Source of the DNA: Mariprofundaceae bacterium | GTDB taxonomy: Bacteria > Pseudomonadota > Zetaproteobacteria > Mariprofundales > Mariprofundaceae | Length of the DNA stretch: 10,688 nt | Assembly (NCBI GenBank): GCA_030950825.1 | Contig: JAUZQT010000124.1 | Coordinates: forward strand, 1 to 10,688 | Direction: 5' to 3' | Shown here: in pieces, positions 1 to 6,719 of the stretch | Layout of the letters: each line of letters starts with the position of its first letter | Numbering within the stretch: position 1 is the stretch's first letter | Made by a program: the position numbers and the translations under genes | Notes under the pieces: model-generated | Database searches by the model: none | Told to the model about the DNA's origin: nothing | The model's input: only the letters and a program-made list of their open reading frames with translations

Positions 1-83
1 CGTTTGCGTTCGTCCATTACTACTACTGCATAAAACGGGCGTTTCTTACGTCCACCACGTTGCAAGCGAATCACTGTTGCCAT
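1..83 (-). CDS. rpsP: 30S ribosomal protein S16, N-terminal part (runs off the left edge)
   Basis: The minus strand from an ATG at 83-81 encodes 27 residues beginning MATVIRLQRGG and continuing RKKRPFYAVVV. This is the conserved N-terminus of bacterial S16, with its basic loop and the RPFY motif. S16 binds 16S rRNA and is needed for assembly of the small subunit. The full protein is usually about 80 residues, so roughly the first third is here. A strong Shine-Dalgarno GGAGG lies nine bases upstream of the ATG. The gene follows corB on the same strand after a gap of about 60 bp that contains a plausible promoter. In many Proteobacteria rpsP leads an rpsP-rimM-trmD-rplS operon, which would continue beyond the left edge. 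Identification is confident. Confidence 0.93.
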   Translation of the reverse strand, partial: MATVIRLQRGGRKKRPFYAVVVMDERK

Positions 84-111
84 AGTTCAAAACCTCCAAA
101 ATCAGGCGCGC

Positions 112-139
112 ACTATAACGTGCAAGACTTTAAAGTCAT
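112..139 (-). promoter_or_regulatory. Candidate sigma70-type promoter for rpsP with a 12-bp palindrome
   Basis: Reading leftward, a -35-like ATGACT (139-134) and a -10-like TATAGT (117-112, five of six consensus bases) are separated by 16 bp. They would start transcription about 20 nt before the rpsP ATG. The perfect palindrome GACTTTAAAGTC (126-137) overlaps the -35 element and the spacer. It could be an operator or simply an AT-rich chance palindrome. Matching was by eye. Confidence 0.35.
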
Positions 140-143
140 CCTT

Positions 144-1430
144 TTAATTGTTTTCCATTCCTTGAGAATTATAATCTACTTTAAGAATCCGAACCCTCTG
201 AATTCTATCATCTTCAATACTAAGCACTTCCAATTGCAAGCCTTTGATGCATAGACTGAGCCTTGCTTCTGGTTGATCCCCCAACGTTTGCACAATAAGG
301 CCGCCAATCGTCGTGGCACCATCGACAGGCAAATGGCTATCCAGCTCTTGGTTAATATCGTGGACATTGGCAGTTGAAGTCACCACCAAGGAGCCATCAG
401 GCTGATACCACACTTCCGATGATGTTGGCAAATCAGACTCATCCACAATATCACCGACAATCTCTTCAATAATATCTTCCAAGGTAATAAGGCCTTCAAT
501 ATCGCCAAATTCATCAACAATAATCGCCATATGCTGGTGCTTGCTTTGAAAATCAAATAGCTGACTCAAGGCATGTCGATTATTGGGTGTGTAAAGTGGT
601 GTTTGCCAAATAATGGCATGCGCCAATGACTGCACTGAATCATCCAGCTTAATCAGTTCACGCAAATGAATAATACCAAGGATATTATCACTTTGTGATA
701 AAAAAACAGGGAAACGTGAGTGCGGGTACTTTAAAGCCTGCTCTTTGCAAGCGCGAACACTCAAGTTGGCATCCAGCATGATCATATCTTTGCGCGGTAC
801 CATCAGCTGCTTGACTGGAATTTCATGCAGGCGAAGGCTGCTTGCCAACATTTGTTCGCGCGCATCATCCAACATACCTGATTCAGCGCTCATATCGACC
901 ATCACAGCCAACTCTTGATGGCTAAAGCCCACTTCCTTGAATTGAGGGATGCGCAATAGACGTTTAACCACATTCACAATGCCCAGCAAAACAGTAATAG
1001 TGGGCGAAAATATACGCATAAGCCATTGCAGTGGTGCAGATACCTTGCAAGCAATAGGTTCAGCATAAGCTACTGCAATGGTTTTGGGCAGCACTTCGGC
1101 GAAAATAACAACAATAATGGTCATGGCAATGGTGGCATACAAAATGCCAGCATCACCAAAGGCCATAAAAAATATAGCTGCCGTCAGACTAGAAGCGGCA
1201 AAATTGACAAAATTATTGCCCAATAAAATGGCCGATAAAATCTTTTCAGGCGTTTTTAATAGTTGCTCAGCGCGCTTAGCACCAAGATTGCCTTGCTCAC
1301 TCAATACCCGCAGTCGAACACGCCGCGCTCTTGTTAAAGCAGTTTCAGAGCTTGAGAAAAAGGCTGAAAGAAGCAGTAACAGCAATAGTATACAGCTGGC
1401 AAGTGGGAGGGAGATATCCAATTCGGTCAT
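144..1430 (-). CDS. corB: CorB/YfjD-like CNNM membrane protein with CBS pair (HlyC/CorC family)
   Basis: The 428-residue product has the order of the CorB/CNNM family: a DUF21/CNNM transmembrane domain (about 1-190), a CBS-domain pair (about 208-325) and a C-terminal CorC_HlyC domain (about 340-420). Visible family motifs are FSSSETAL (25-32) after the first hydrophobic helix (10-25), LLGNNFVN (69-76), AEVLPKT (111-117) and VDEFGDIEGLITLEDIIEEI (305-324). Family members are inner-membrane proteins linked to Mg2+ transport or efflux, with nucleotide binding by the CBS pair. Substrate cannot be read from the sequence. The gene follows ypjD with 55 bp between them, the same pairing as ypjD-yfjD in Escherichia coli, which supports the CorB assignment. 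The ATG has no strong Shine-Dalgarno sequence, so the start is likely rather than certain. Length is normal and nothing is missing. Confidence 0.9.
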   Translation of the reverse strand: MTELDISLPLASCILLLLLLLSAFFSSSETALTRARRVRLRVLSEQGNLGAKRAEQLLKTPEKILSAILLGNNFVNFAASSLTAAIFFMAFGDAGILYATIAMTIIVVIFAEVLPKTIAVAYAEPIACKVSAPLQWLMRIFSPTITVLLGIVNVVKRLLRIPQFKEVGFSHQELAVMVDMSAESGMLDDAREQMLASSLRLHEIPVKQLMVPRKDMIMLDANLSVRACKEQALKYPHSRFPVFLSQSDNILGIIHLRELIKLDDSVQSLAHAIIWQTPLYTPNNRHALSQLFDFQSKHQHMAIIVDEFGDIEGLITLEDIIEEIVGDIVDESDLPTSSEVWYQPDGSLVVTSTANVHDINQELDSHLPVDGATTIGGLIVQTLGDQPEARLSLCIKGLQLEVLSIEDDRIQRVRILKVDYNSQGMENN

Positions 1431-1485
1431 GATGCGTATGCGTGCGTAGAGGCTTGTTTGATGGTATCAGTCGGAAGTATGCGTA

Positions 1486-2310
1486 TTAATGGAGCCAAGC
1501 TTGAATTAAATGCACGCCGAAATAAGCCAGCAACATCAATGCATAAGCTGTAATGATCAATTGGCTGGTGCGACGACCATGCCAAGCAGCTTTTTTCTGA
1601 TGGTTCAGCAACCAAAACAATACACCAAATGAGAAGAGCGCCAATAAGACTTTGTGGCTGAATAATGCAAAGTTGGCAAAATCAATCCACTGCCATGTCA
1701 AACCTGTTAAAATACTTAAAGCAATCAGCCAAACCGACCATTGTAACAATGAGATCATCAGTTTTTCCAGCTTCATTAAGGGAGGCATTGCTTGTATCAC
1801 AGGGTGAATGCGCTTGCGTTTGAGCGCCTGATCCAGCAGTAGATGCATCACGGCATAAAAGGTTGTCATAGTAAGCACCGCATAAGCAAGCATTGAGATC
1901 AACAAATGGCTGGTATGCAAAATGGATGAGGTATGAATAATGCCTGTACTACTGTCTTCAGGAAAAAACGGCATCAATAAAAGCAATACGGCAATAACAG
2001 GCAATAAAAACAAGCCCAAGCCTTGAATACCATGACGCAACAAACCAAATAAATACATCGCCTGAACAAATAAGGTGGCAGTTGCAGCGGCTGCCACCAA
2101 AGTAAAGTGAATATCGTGACTGCTGATGGGTTGCAGTAAAACAGTGCCTGTTAAAGTGAAAAAAGTTGCCAGACTTTGCAGTGTCATCAGCAAGGATTCA
2201 TAACGCGGGTGATGATCCTGCACGCCGCCACGCAACACATTACTCCAAACAAGGTAAGCACTAAAAAGTGTGATGAGTCCTGCAATAGGAAAAAACCATG
2301 ATACGTCCAT
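1486..2310 (-). CDS. ypjD: YpjD/CcsA-like inner-membrane protein (cytochrome c assembly family)
   Basis: The 274-residue product is almost entirely hydrophobic, with about eight predicted membrane helices and short loops. It fits the CcsA/CcmC/YpjD family (cytochrome c assembly protein domain) in length and layout. Candidate haem-ligand histidines sit at H135 (in HTSHLLIS), H219 (in FSHKVLLAL) and H267 (in YFGVHLI). No tryptophan-rich WWD haem-binding motif is visible, which separates YpjD-type proteins from true CcsA or CcmC haem handlers. The cellular role of YpjD is poorly defined; a link to haem or c-type cytochrome maturation rests only on the family. It is the first gene of a leftward ypjD-corB unit and is divergent from the phosphatase gene. 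The ATG at 2310 has no convincing Shine-Dalgarno sequence. Confidence 0.82.
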   Translation of the reverse strand: MDVSWFFPIAGLITLFSAYLVWSNVLRGGVQDHHPRYESLLMTLQSLATFFTLTGTVLLQPISSHDIHFTLVAAAATATLFVQAMYLFGLLRHGIQGLGLFLLPVIAVLLLLMPFFPEDSSTGIIHTSSILHTSHLLISMLAYAVLTMTTFYAVMHLLLDQALKRKRIHPVIQAMPPLMKLEKLMISLLQWSVWLIALSILTGLTWQWIDFANFALFSHKVLLALFSFGVLFWLLNHQKKAAWHGRRTSQLIITAYALMLLAYFGVHLIQAWLH

Positions 2311-2408
2311 GATCCGAGGTTCTATCGAATTCTGATGATATAATCAAATAGAGATAGCATATGTGCTGAATATTCGATAATATCATCCATTAACATTATG
2401 CTTCGCCC
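2311..2408. promoter_or_regulatory. Divergent promoter region between ypjD and the phosphatase gene
   Basis: This AT-rich 98-bp gap separates two divergent genes and must hold the start signals of both unless they are transcribed from elsewhere. A perfect -10 hexamer TATAAT (2339-2344) reads rightward toward the phosphatase but has no good -35 at 16-18 bp. An 8-bp inverted repeat, GATGATAT (2334-2341) and ATATCATC (2380-2387), spans it. No transcription factor site can be named. Confidence 0.35.
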
Positions 2409-2843
2409 ATGTTTCATTCTATTCTCATGGTTTGCATCGGAAATATTTGCCGTAGCCCAATGGCCGATGTCCTTGCCAATACAATATACAAAGAAAAGCA
2501 ACTAAACATTGCTTCCGCGGGCATTGCTGCCTTGGTCGGCAACGCAGCTGCGCCCTATACAATCGAACTGCTGGAAAAAGAATATCCAGATATACGACAA
2601 CACAAGGCTCGGCAATTAACAACCGAACTCATTACTGATTTTGAGCTTATTTTGGTCATGGAAAAAGAAAATCTCCATGCCGTCCACAGTTTATTTCCTC
2701 AAACACGAGGGCGCGTACATTTATTGGGCAAGTGGAATGACAATGAAGAAATCGTCGACCCATACAAAAAATCAAAGGCGCACTTTGAAGCTACTTTTTC
2801 CGCAGTCGAGCGGGGTGTACGCACATGGAAAAAATACTTGTGA
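2409..2843 (+). CDS. Low-molecular-weight protein tyrosine phosphatase (Wzb/Etp-like)
   Basis: The 144-residue product carries the phosphatase P-loop CIGNICRS, with nucleophile C9 and phosphate-binding R15-S16, close to the N-terminus. The general-acid motif DPY is at 117-119 (D117). This is the complete catalytic set of low-molecular-weight tyrosine phosphatases. The ICRSP loop and the segment SAGIAALVGNAA (36-47) resemble Wzb/Etp enzymes, which dephosphorylate bacterial tyrosine kinases such as Wzc in capsule or exopolysaccharide export. No kinase or polysaccharide gene lies in this window, so the substrate is unknown. The ATG lacks a clear Shine-Dalgarno sequence, but the P-loop must be within about ten residues of the start, which supports it. 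The TGA stop and last two codons lie inside a sequence matching the ends of the MITE-like element at 5214-5374. typA follows 100 bp downstream. Confidence 0.92.
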   Translation: MFHSILMVCIGNICRSPMADVLANTIYKEKQLNIASAGIAALVGNAAAPYTIELLEKEYPDIRQHKARQLTTELITDFELILVMEKENLHAVHSLFPQTRGRVHLLGKWNDNEEIVDPYKKSKAHFEATFSAVERGVRTWKKYL

Positions 2844-2857
2844 ATTATTCAGGCTAT
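2833..2857. repeat. Solo terminal-repeat copy of the MITE-like element, covering the phosphatase stop codon
   Basis: Read on the minus strand from 2853, the sequence starts CCTGAATAATTCA and matches the left end of the element at 5214-5374 at 20 of its first 21 positions. On the plus strand it is followed by CTAT (2854-2857), the same four bases that flank both sides of the full element. No partner end is convincingly present nearby, so this looks like a relic or an independent partial copy. Confidence 0.6.
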
Positions 2858-2875
2858 ATCTATTTTCCGCCTTAT

Positions 2876-2884
2876 TGTTACTAT
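2876..2884 (+). promoter_or_regulatory. Weak extended -10 candidate upstream of typA
   Basis: TGTTACTAT matches an extended -10 (TG, one base, then a four-of-six hexamer) about 60 nt before the typA start. There is no good -35. It is offered only because the 100-bp gap after the phosphatase gene leaves room for a typA promoter. Confidence 0.22.
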
Positions 2885-2943
2885 GCGCGCGATTTTAAAG
2901 GTTTCTCAACTTTGATTGATGAGCCTTCTGAGGTAAACATTAC

Positions 2944-4761
2944 ATGTCACGTAAATTACGCAATATTGCCATCATCGCTCACGTGGATCACGGCAAAACC
3001 ACACTGGTTGATGAATTATTAAAGCAATCTGGGACATTTGATAATGTTCGTGAGGCTATGGACACCTGTGTCATGGATTCCAACGCTATTGAGAAAGAGC
3101 GTGGTATTACCATTTTAGCTAAAAATACAGCCATTGATTATGGTGATATACACATCAACATCGTCGATACTCCAGGCCATGCGGATTTTGGCGGCGAAGT
3201 TGAGCGCGTATTAAATATGGTTGATGGTGTGGTTTTATTGGTCGATGCGGCTGAAGGCCCTATGCCACAGACCCGATTTGTAACCTCTAAAGCTTTGGCT
3301 TTAGGCTTAAAACCTATCGTTGTAATTAATAAAATTGACCGTGCTGGATCTGATCCTGATGGTGTCGTTGATAAAACATTTGATTTGTTTGCAGCTTTGG
3401 GTGCAACCGATGATCAGCTTGACTTCCCAGTGGTATTTGCTTCAGCAAAAAATGGCTATGCCATGATGGATCATACTGAAGAGTCTGACAATATGACTTG
3501 CCTGTTCGAAACAATTATCAGCCATGTTGAAGCCCCTTCAGGAAGCGCTGATGTACCATTACAAATGCTCGCAACCACCTTAGATTGGGATGACTACATT
3601 GGACGTATTGTGATTGGTAGAATTGCCAATGGTCGCGTTAAAACGGGTCAAGAAATAACTGTTATTCATGCCGATAGCACCACTGAAAACTTTAAAATCT
3701 CAAAATTGTTGGGCTTTAAAGGCTTGGAACGCATTGAAGTGACAGAAGCTGAATGTGGTGATTTGGTTGCCGTTGCTGGCTTAGAAAATATCAATATTGG
3801 CGAAACCATAGCTGATAAAGCCAACCCAATCGCATTGCCTGTGATTCACGTCGATGAACCAACGTTAAGCATGGAACTGCATGTTAATAACTCACCACTT
3901 GCTGGTACCGAAGGAAAATTTATTACCACACGCCAAATCCGTGATCGTTTGTTTAAAGAAGTTCGTACCAATGTTGCCATGAAAGTTGAAGAGACGGAGT
4001 CGGCTGATGTTTACAAAATATCAGGCCGTGGTGAGCTTCAAATTGGCATTTTACTTGAAAACATGCGTCGTGAAGGCTTTGAAATGGCTGTTTCTCGTCC
4101 AACTGTGATTGTTCGTACCATTAATGGTGTTAAAAAAGAGCCTTATGAAAGTGTGATCATTGATGTGCAATCAGAGTATCAAGGCTCGGTGATTGAAAAA
4201 ATGGGTATTCGCGGCGCAGAAATGACCAGCATGGAAACCAGCGCTGATGGCATGACCCGTATTGAGTTTATCGCGCCAACCCGTGGTTTGATTGGTTATA
4301 CCTCAGAATTTATGACCGATACCCGTGGTACAGGCGTGATGAACCATGTATTCCATGAATATGGCAACTATGTTGGCGCATTACCAGGCCGTTTAAATGG
4401 CGTGTTGATTTCCATGGCTGCCGGTGAAACTGTTTCCTTTGGTATGTGGAAAATTCAAGAGCGCGGCAAGTTATTCTTTGGTGCCAACGTGAAAATTTAT
4501 GAAGGTATGGTTATCGGTATTCATAGCCGTGATAACGATTTGGTTGTCAATGCGACACGTGAAAAGAAACTAACCAACGTACGTTCATCAGGCACCGATG
4601 AGGCGGTTAATTTAATTCCACCAATTAGTCTTTCGTTGGAGCGCGCCATTGAATTTATTGCCGATGATGAGTTGGTAGAAATCACGCCAAAAAATATTCG
4701 CATACGCAAACGTTTATTAACAGAAACGCAACGCAAACGCAGTACACCGAAAAAGAAATAA
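2944..4761 (+). CDS. typA: Ribosome-binding translational GTPase TypA/BipA
   Basis: The 605-residue product is a full-length TypA/BipA. GTPase motifs are visible in order: G1 AHVDHGKT (12-19), the ERGITI switch region (52-57), G3 DTPGH (75-79) and G4 NKID (129-132). EF-G-like domains III and V follow, then the BipA-specific C-terminal domain, seen in the TRGLIGYTSEFMTDTRGTG stretch, and a Lys/Arg-rich tail ending TPKKK. TypA binds the 70S ribosome in its GTP form and assists 50S assembly and translation under stress or at low temperature. The ATG has a GAGGT Shine-Dalgarno sequence about nine bases upstream. The gene follows the phosphatase by 100 bp. No intrinsic terminator is obvious after it, so the small gene at 4878 could be co-transcribed. 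Nothing is missing or unusual. Confidence 0.97.
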   Translation: MSRKLRNIAIIAHVDHGKTTLVDELLKQSGTFDNVREAMDTCVMDSNAIEKERGITILAKNTAIDYGDIHINIVDTPGHADFGGEVERVLNMVDGVVLLVDAAEGPMPQTRFVTSKALALGLKPIVVINKIDRAGSDPDGVVDKTFDLFAALGATDDQLDFPVVFASAKNGYAMMDHTEESDNMTCLFETIISHVEAPSGSADVPLQMLATTLDWDDYIGRIVIGRIANGRVKTGQEITVIHADSTTENFKISKLLGFKGLERIEVTEAECGDLVAVAGLENINIGETIADKANPIALPVIHVDEPTLSMELHVNNSPLAGTEGKFITTRQIRDRLFKEVRTNVAMKVEETESADVYKISGRGELQIGILLENMRREGFEMAVSRPTVIVRTINGVKKEPYESVIIDVQSEYQGSVIEKMGIRGAEMTSMETSADGMTRIEFIAPTRGLIGYTSEFMTDTRGTGVMNHVFHEYGNYVGALPGRLNGVLISMAAGETVSFGMWKIQERGKLFFGANVKIYEGMVIGIHSRDNDLVVNATREKKLTNVRSSGTDEAVNLIPPISLSLERAIEFIADDELVEITPKNIRIRKRLLTETQRKRSTPKKK

Positions 4762-4877
4762 TCAAAGAAAACAGACGCTATTTTTATTGCCCCTACCATG
4801 TGTACACTTTTCTTTAGATGTGACCTTGTTAGGTTTTGCAATAGTACATCCAAATAAATAATAGGAAAAGGTGACTT

Positions 4878-5054
4878 ATGAACGTCGATCAACACTTAAA
4901 AGTAGCACAATGGCATATGGAGCAAGCGCGCTTACATGCAACAACAGAACACGGATGTGGCTGCCCTGTCAATGAACATTATCAAAAAATTATTGATGAA
5001 GTTGAATCAGGAAAAACCATTGAAGAAGAGCTTGTTTGCTCAACTGAAAAATAA
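4878..5054 (+). CDS. 58-residue Cys/His-containing small protein of unknown function
   Basis: An ATG preceded by AAGGTG (4868-4873, four-base spacing) opens a 58-codon frame ending in TAA. I do not recognise the family. The protein is soluble, has no signal peptide or membrane segment, and looks largely helical, with an acidic second half (YQKIIDEVESGKTIEEEL, 35-52). The centre has a compact HGCGCP motif: H25, C27 and C29, with H20 and H34 nearby and C54 near the end. H6 and H13 add to an unusually high His content for its size. Such spacing could bind a metal or form a redox centre, but that is inference. The good ribosome-binding site and the position between typA and a terminator argue for a real gene. 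It lies 116 bp after typA, with no clear terminator between them. Confidence 0.65.
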   Translation: MNVDQHLKVAQWHMEQARLHATTEHGCGCPVNEHYQKIIDEVESGKTIEEELVCSTEK

Positions 5055-5082
5055 ATATCTAAAAGCCGCCCTTCATAAGCAA

Positions 5083-5111
5083 GTCGATCACTTAGCGTGT
5101 TGAAATATAAT
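5083..5111 (+). promoter_or_regulatory. Candidate promoter for a small RNA
   Basis: A perfect -10 TATAAT (5106-5111) lies downstream of a weak -35 TCGATC (5084-5089, three of six bases, 16-bp spacing). Transcription would begin near 5118, just after the small gene, and could run to the terminator at 5165-5196. Confidence 0.35.
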
Positions 5112-5117
5112 CCAGCT

Positions 5118-5196
5118 AACTGTAATGGCAAGGCGGTAGGAAAGGTGTTGAATAATACACCAACAAAAAGGCAGCGGAAATTCGCTGCCTTTTCTG
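5118..5196 (+). ncRNA. Possible small RNA of about 80 nt ending at an intrinsic terminator
   Basis: The interval between a TATAAT box and a strong terminator contains no reading frame with a ribosome-binding site. It can fold into a hairpin GGTGT (5144-5148) with ACACC (5157-5161), followed by the terminator stem. The segment GTAGGAAAGG just before the first hairpin is purine-rich and unpaired. This layout is typical of trans-acting sRNAs. Alternatively the region is only the 3' untranslated tail of the small gene or the typA transcript. I do not recognise an RNA family. Confidence 0.35.
5165..5196 (+). terminator. Intrinsic terminator
   Basis: A perfect 7-bp GC-rich stem, GGCAGCG (5170-5176) and CGCTGCC (5183-5189), has a six-base loop, an A-run before it and TTTTCT after it. 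The A and T runs extend the stem and make it usable in both directions. It would end transcripts from typA, the small gene or the candidate sRNA. Confidence 0.85.
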
Positions 5197-5209
5197 TTTG
5201 AGTTACCAC

Positions 5210-5378
5210 CTATCCTGAATAATTCACAAATATTGTCGTGCCCTTGCTTGCCCCTTTATCTGGAACGAATTCTTTGCCAGTCGACCGTATCCATTGGTAC
5301 GGCACTCCTGACAAAAAAATCGTTGCAAATAAAGGTTCTTCGCAATCATCACAACGATTTATGAATTATTCAGGCTAT
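5210..5378. mobile_element. MITE-like non-autonomous element (161 bp) with 4-bp target duplication
   Basis: The element spans 5214-5374. Its left end and the reverse complement of its right end share CCTGAATAATTCA exactly, then AAAT after one mismatch, then TTGT and TG with one gap, giving imperfect terminal inverted repeats of about 28 bp. It is flanked by direct repeats CTAT (5210-5213 and 5375-5378), as expected from target-site duplication. Inside is a small hairpin, CCGTA (5285-5289) and TACGG (5298-5302), but no credible coding sequence. Terminal repeats, duplication and lack of a transposase fit a miniature element mobilised in trans. The parent family cannot be named with certainty; the 4-bp duplication is compatible with IS1380-like elements. 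A related end occurs at 2833-2853. Confidence 0.65.
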
Positions 5379-5393
5379 GAAGGTATCAGGCTG

Positions 5394-5421
5394 CTTTCGG
5401 CACCTTCGAGGGTGCCGAAAG
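5394..5421. other. Perfect 11-bp hairpin downstream of rluC
   Basis: CTTTCGGCACC (5394-5404) and GGTGCCGAAAG (5411-5421) are exact inverted repeats around a six-base TTCGAG loop. The stem is much stronger than chance would give. No T-run follows in either direction, so it is not a standard intrinsic terminator. It lies 58 bp beyond the rluC stop codon and just outside the MITE-like element. It may protect or end the rluC transcript, or belong to another repeat family. Confidence 0.6.
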
Positions 5422-5479
5422 TCTCGCCCGAATCCGAGGCTGTCTCTCCACATCCAGAAAACACGGCATCAATTATCAG

Positions 5480-6448
5480 CTAGTTGCTCAAGTTCGTGCA
5501 CGGTGCCTTAGTCATACGTTCGGGGAAGGGTGCGATAAAAACAAGCTCTTTTTGCGTCACTGGATGCAGTAAGCGTAGTCGCCAAGCATGCAGCATCAAA
5601 CCTTTTCCACCCAATGCTTTAAATTTCTTTAATGCACCTTTCTCGGCATATTTGGGATCGCCCAAAATCGCATGCCTTTCATTCTGCAATTGCACGCGCA
5701 ACTGATGGGTACGGCCACTATGTGGTTTTAGGGCTAGCAGGGCATAATCCAAGTCATCCTTTTCACACTCCAGCATCACCTGATAATCTGTGGTTGATAC
5801 TTTACCTTCAATATCATCCACTACCATGCGTTCCCCTGCAATTGATACACCCTTAGATAGACGTGAAGTTATGCGCGCGGCGTGTGGCTCAGGGTGTCCA
5901 TGCACCCATGCAATATAGGTTTTATCCATATCCCGATCACGAAATGATTCGGTTAAATTGCGTAAGGCTAGTAAGTTTTTTGCCAAAAGTAACACACCCG
6001 ATGTGTCGCGATCCAAGCGGTGAGCCAAACGCAAATCAGGGAGGTGGCGCGATACTTTCAGCGCTTCAATCAAGCCAGCGTCATGCCCGCTGCCTCCATG
6101 CACTACCAAACCTGCTGGTTTATTGATAACTAGAAGCCACTCGTCTTCAAATAAAATGGCCAATTGTGCCACTTGCTGTAATAAAAAATTGGGGATGTCA
6201 CCATGGGATATTTCTTTTGTATCAGACTGGCGCAGGCTTGCTGGTACAAAAACTTCATCATGTAGTGCTAGGTGATGATTGGCTTTGCAGCGTTTGCCAT
6301 TTACGCGCACATTACCTTTGCGAATGAGGCGCATGAGCAATGTGCGTTTTCCACCGCCCAAGAAACGCAGCAACATACGATCTAAACGACTGCCTTCTTC
6401 ATCGGCCGAGACTGTTATCCGCCCTTTTTCATTGATAAAATTTGCCAA
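5480..6448 (-). CDS. rluC: 23S rRNA pseudouridine synthase RluC
   Basis: The 322-residue product is a RluA-family pseudouridine synthase. It has an N-terminal S4 RNA-binding domain (about 18-65), then the catalytic domain with NKPAGLVVHGG (109-119), the signature HRLDRDTSG (143-151, catalytic D146) and SGRTHQLRVQL further on. The S4 domain, the length (E. coli RluC is 319) and the divergent position beside rne, as in E. coli, point to RluC, which modifies 23S rRNA U955, U2504 and U2580 in E. coli numbering. The best start is a TTG at 6448-6446: the minus strand carries AGGAG (6458-6454) five bases before it, and the next in-frame Met (at residue 25) would cut into the S4 domain. The nearby rluD product shares the fold but has the RIDKDTSG variant. 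Confidence 0.92.
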   Translation of the reverse strand: MANFINEKGRITVSADEEGSRLDRMLLRFLGGGKRTLLMRLIRKGNVRVNGKRCKANHHLALHDEVFVPASLRQSDTKEISHGDIPNFLLQQVAQLAILFEDEWLLVINKPAGLVVHGGSGHDAGLIEALKVSRHLPDLRLAHRLDRDTSGVLLLAKNLLALRNLTESFRDRDMDKTYIAWVHGHPEPHAARITSRLSKGVSIAGERMVVDDIEGKVSTTDYQVMLECEKDDLDYALLALKPHSGRTHQLRVQLQNERHAILGDPKYAEKGALKKFKALGGKGLMLHAWRLRLLHPVTQKELVFIAPFPERMTKAPCTNLSN

Positions 6449-6719
6449 GTGTGCTCCTGTGCGGTTAGTATCATCAGCTGTATAGTTGCTCCATGCGAAC
6501 TTAATCCTGCAAGAGATGATTGATTTGACTGCTCTGACTCTCGCCAGATTGCTTACCCAGCAAACCTAGCGATGCAGCAAACCCGAATACAGTACTTTCG
6601 GTGCTATGCGGATCGATGTTCAATGTGTCGAGCCTGTACAAAATAAAATACCCGTTTGATGGTTTAACCACTGATGTTGATCGCAATGCAGATATCTGGA
6701 GTAAGGATGTAAGCCAAAA

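Noticed and set aside
1078..1449. A 123-codon plus-strand frame opposite corB.
   Set aside because: It is antisense to a well-supported gene with clear domain motifs and has low-complexity composition; an out-of-frame shadow.
2366..2383. CTGAATATTC upstream of the phosphatase gene resembles the MITE end, which would make the phosphatase gene the cargo of an element bounded by 2366 and 2853.
   Set aside because: The match needs a gap, is only about ten bases, and contains the common palindrome GAATATTC. Orientation fits but the similarity is too weak to claim.
4762..4877. Possible promoter for the small gene (TTGCAA near 4836 with a downstream AT-rich box) and a bulged GATGT/ACATC hairpin.
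   Set aside because: The -10 match is only three of six and the hairpin is bulged with a long loop; neither is better than expected in AT-rich spacer DNA.
5238..5483. An 81-codon open frame on the plus strand covering the MITE-like element and hairpin.
   Set aside because: No ribosome-binding site, no recognisable domain, and it runs through terminal repeats and the hairpin; it reads as a chance frame.
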